Assembly (NCBI GenBank): GCA_003022745.1
Contig: PXSU01000092.1
Location: 1 to 14,631 of the forward strand
DNA length: 14,631 nucleotides
From: Halobacteriales archaeon SW_9_67_25
GTDB lineage: Archaea > Halobacteriota > Halobacteria > Halobacteriales > Haloarculaceae
Direction: 5' to 3'
The first letter of the stretch is position 1. Each line of letters starts with the position of its first letter. The notes below the pieces were generated by a model. The model did not search any database. It saw only the letters and a program-made list of their open reading frames with translations, and was not told the DNA's origin. Of this stretch, positions 13,948 through 14,631 are shown one piece after another. A program made the position numbers and the translations under genes.

Positions 13948-14631
13948 ATGCTGCCGATAACAGATTTCCTGTCGTGTACCGACCCGCTGGACGAGTTCGA
14001 CTCGCTGTCGTATCACCAGACTCATCACGCCAAATCGTACGTGACAGGTCTTGCTGCGGGCCGCAGCAAGACCGTCACCGGGATCGCCCGAGAGGTCCTT
14101 CCGGCAGGAAGTGACCGAGCACTCAACAAGTTCCTCACCGAGTACGACTGGGACGAAGATCACCTCAACCACGAGCGGTTAGAGGAACTGCAAAAACACG
14201 GTGAGACGCGGTGGTCACAGGACGGCTACATCGTCATCGACGATTCGGTACTCCAGCGAACCGGGAAGGACCTTCCCGGTGCTGGCAAGTTCTACGATCA
14301 CACCGAAGGCGAACCTGTCCTGGGACAGGATCTCGTCTACGCGTTCTACACTGACGACAAAACTTCCTACCCGCTCACGTTTCGCCAGTACGAGAAAGCC
14401 GACGACGAAAACCGCCAAGACGAGATTGAGACGAAGTACGAACTTGCCCGCGAGATAATCACGGAACTGGAAGAAGAGATAGGTGTGCCTGCGGCCACCT
14501 ATCTCTTCGATTCGTGGTTTGCCCACGACTCGGGGTTGATCACACACGTCGAATCATACGGCAAGGACTGGATCGGTCCGCTTCGGAGCAACCGGAAAGT
14601 GACCTACGCAAACCAGGAGATGCGCGTCGAT
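13948..14631 (+). mobile_element. IS transposase, N-terminal 228 residues (DDE type, IS701/IS4-like)
   Basis: The frame from the ATG at 13948 stays open to the window edge. It starts MLPITDFLSCTDPLDEFDSL and contains SYHQTHHAKSYVTGLAAGR, a strongly conserved start in a widespread haloarchaeal transposase group that I recall as IS701 family. IS4-like is the alternative. Two catalytic acidic residues are visible: D98/D99 in IVIDDSVL, followed by KFYDHTEG and GQDLVYAFY, and D188 in YLFDSWFAHDSG. The third (Glu) would lie past the window end. Codon use is less GC-rich than in neighbouring genes, in line with recent arrival. It lies just downstream of the truncated gene start at 13670, which it probably interrupted. 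Confidence 0.88.
14041..14078 (+). repeat. Near-perfect 38-base dyad inside the transposase coding sequence
   Basis: ggtcttgctgcgg (14047-14059) and ccgcagcaagacc (14061-14073) are perfect reverse complements around one central base. The pairing extends through gtgac (14041-14045) and gtcac (14074-14078), with a single unpaired A at 14046. That gives 18 paired positions over 38 bases, covering codons 32-44. In DNA it could form a cruciform. In RNA the arms would pair strongly, although a hairpin must open several central bases for its loop. Confidence 0.8.

Noticed and set aside
1..14631. CRISPR arrays, tRNA or rRNA genes, replication origin
   Set aside because: No regularly spaced repeats, no cloverleaf-like sequence and no origin-type repeats or orc1/cdc6 gene were seen. 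The longest gaps are short and mostly explained by promoters and the IS end.

Overview
The window looks like a chromosomal segment of a haloarchaeon (class Halobacteria). GC content is high, nearly all proteins are acidic and rich in Asp/Glu, archaeal-type TATA elements lie about 25-30 bases before starts that lack leaders, and several families are typical of haloarchaea. They include an archaeal hypoxanthine/guanine phosphoribosyltransferase, PriL with its Fe-S cysteines, Hjc, PCNA and a receiver-PAS-histidine kinase. Assignments come from reading the translations and recalling the families; no search was run.

Layout. (1) 1-2358, + strand: the end of a tightly overlapping operon of five small proteins with hydrophobic N-termini, of the kind found next to haloarchaeal type IV pilus/secretion ATPase genes. 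(2) 2418-2991: a small HTH regulator converging on a short AhpD/carboxymuconolactone-decarboxylase-like gene. (3) 3097-5655: a large receiver-PAS4-kinase, followed by what looks like the 3' remnant of a PIN-domain gene. (4) 8225-5817, - strand: MATE transporter, cupin, phosphoribosyltransferase. (5) 8309-11923: a DNA replication/repair neighbourhood with hjc, a SWIM/zinc-ribbon protein, a small membrane protein, priL, a four-TM protein and a pcna homologue. (6) 12007-13534, - strand: a DUF3179 protein joined to the shrunken remains of a heavy-metal P-type ATPase. (7) 13670-14631: a gene start cut off after 23 codons, an AT-rich stretch, and an IS transposase that runs off the window.

The most striking pattern is that several conserved genes have lost internal segments while their neighbours look complete. 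The carboxymuconolactone-like protein lacks the cysteine active-site segment. The cupin lacks the second metal-binding motif. The pcna homologue lacks about 29 codons and has a stop at the join. The P-type ATPase has lost at least three internal blocks and runs into DUF3179. The PIN gene survives only as its 3' end. Because a broken pcna should be lethal if it is the only copy, this is either genuine decay with functional copies elsewhere or an assembly/amplification artefact. That question should be settled before the genes are interpreted. A second notable element is a near-perfect 38-base dyad inside the transposase coding sequence.
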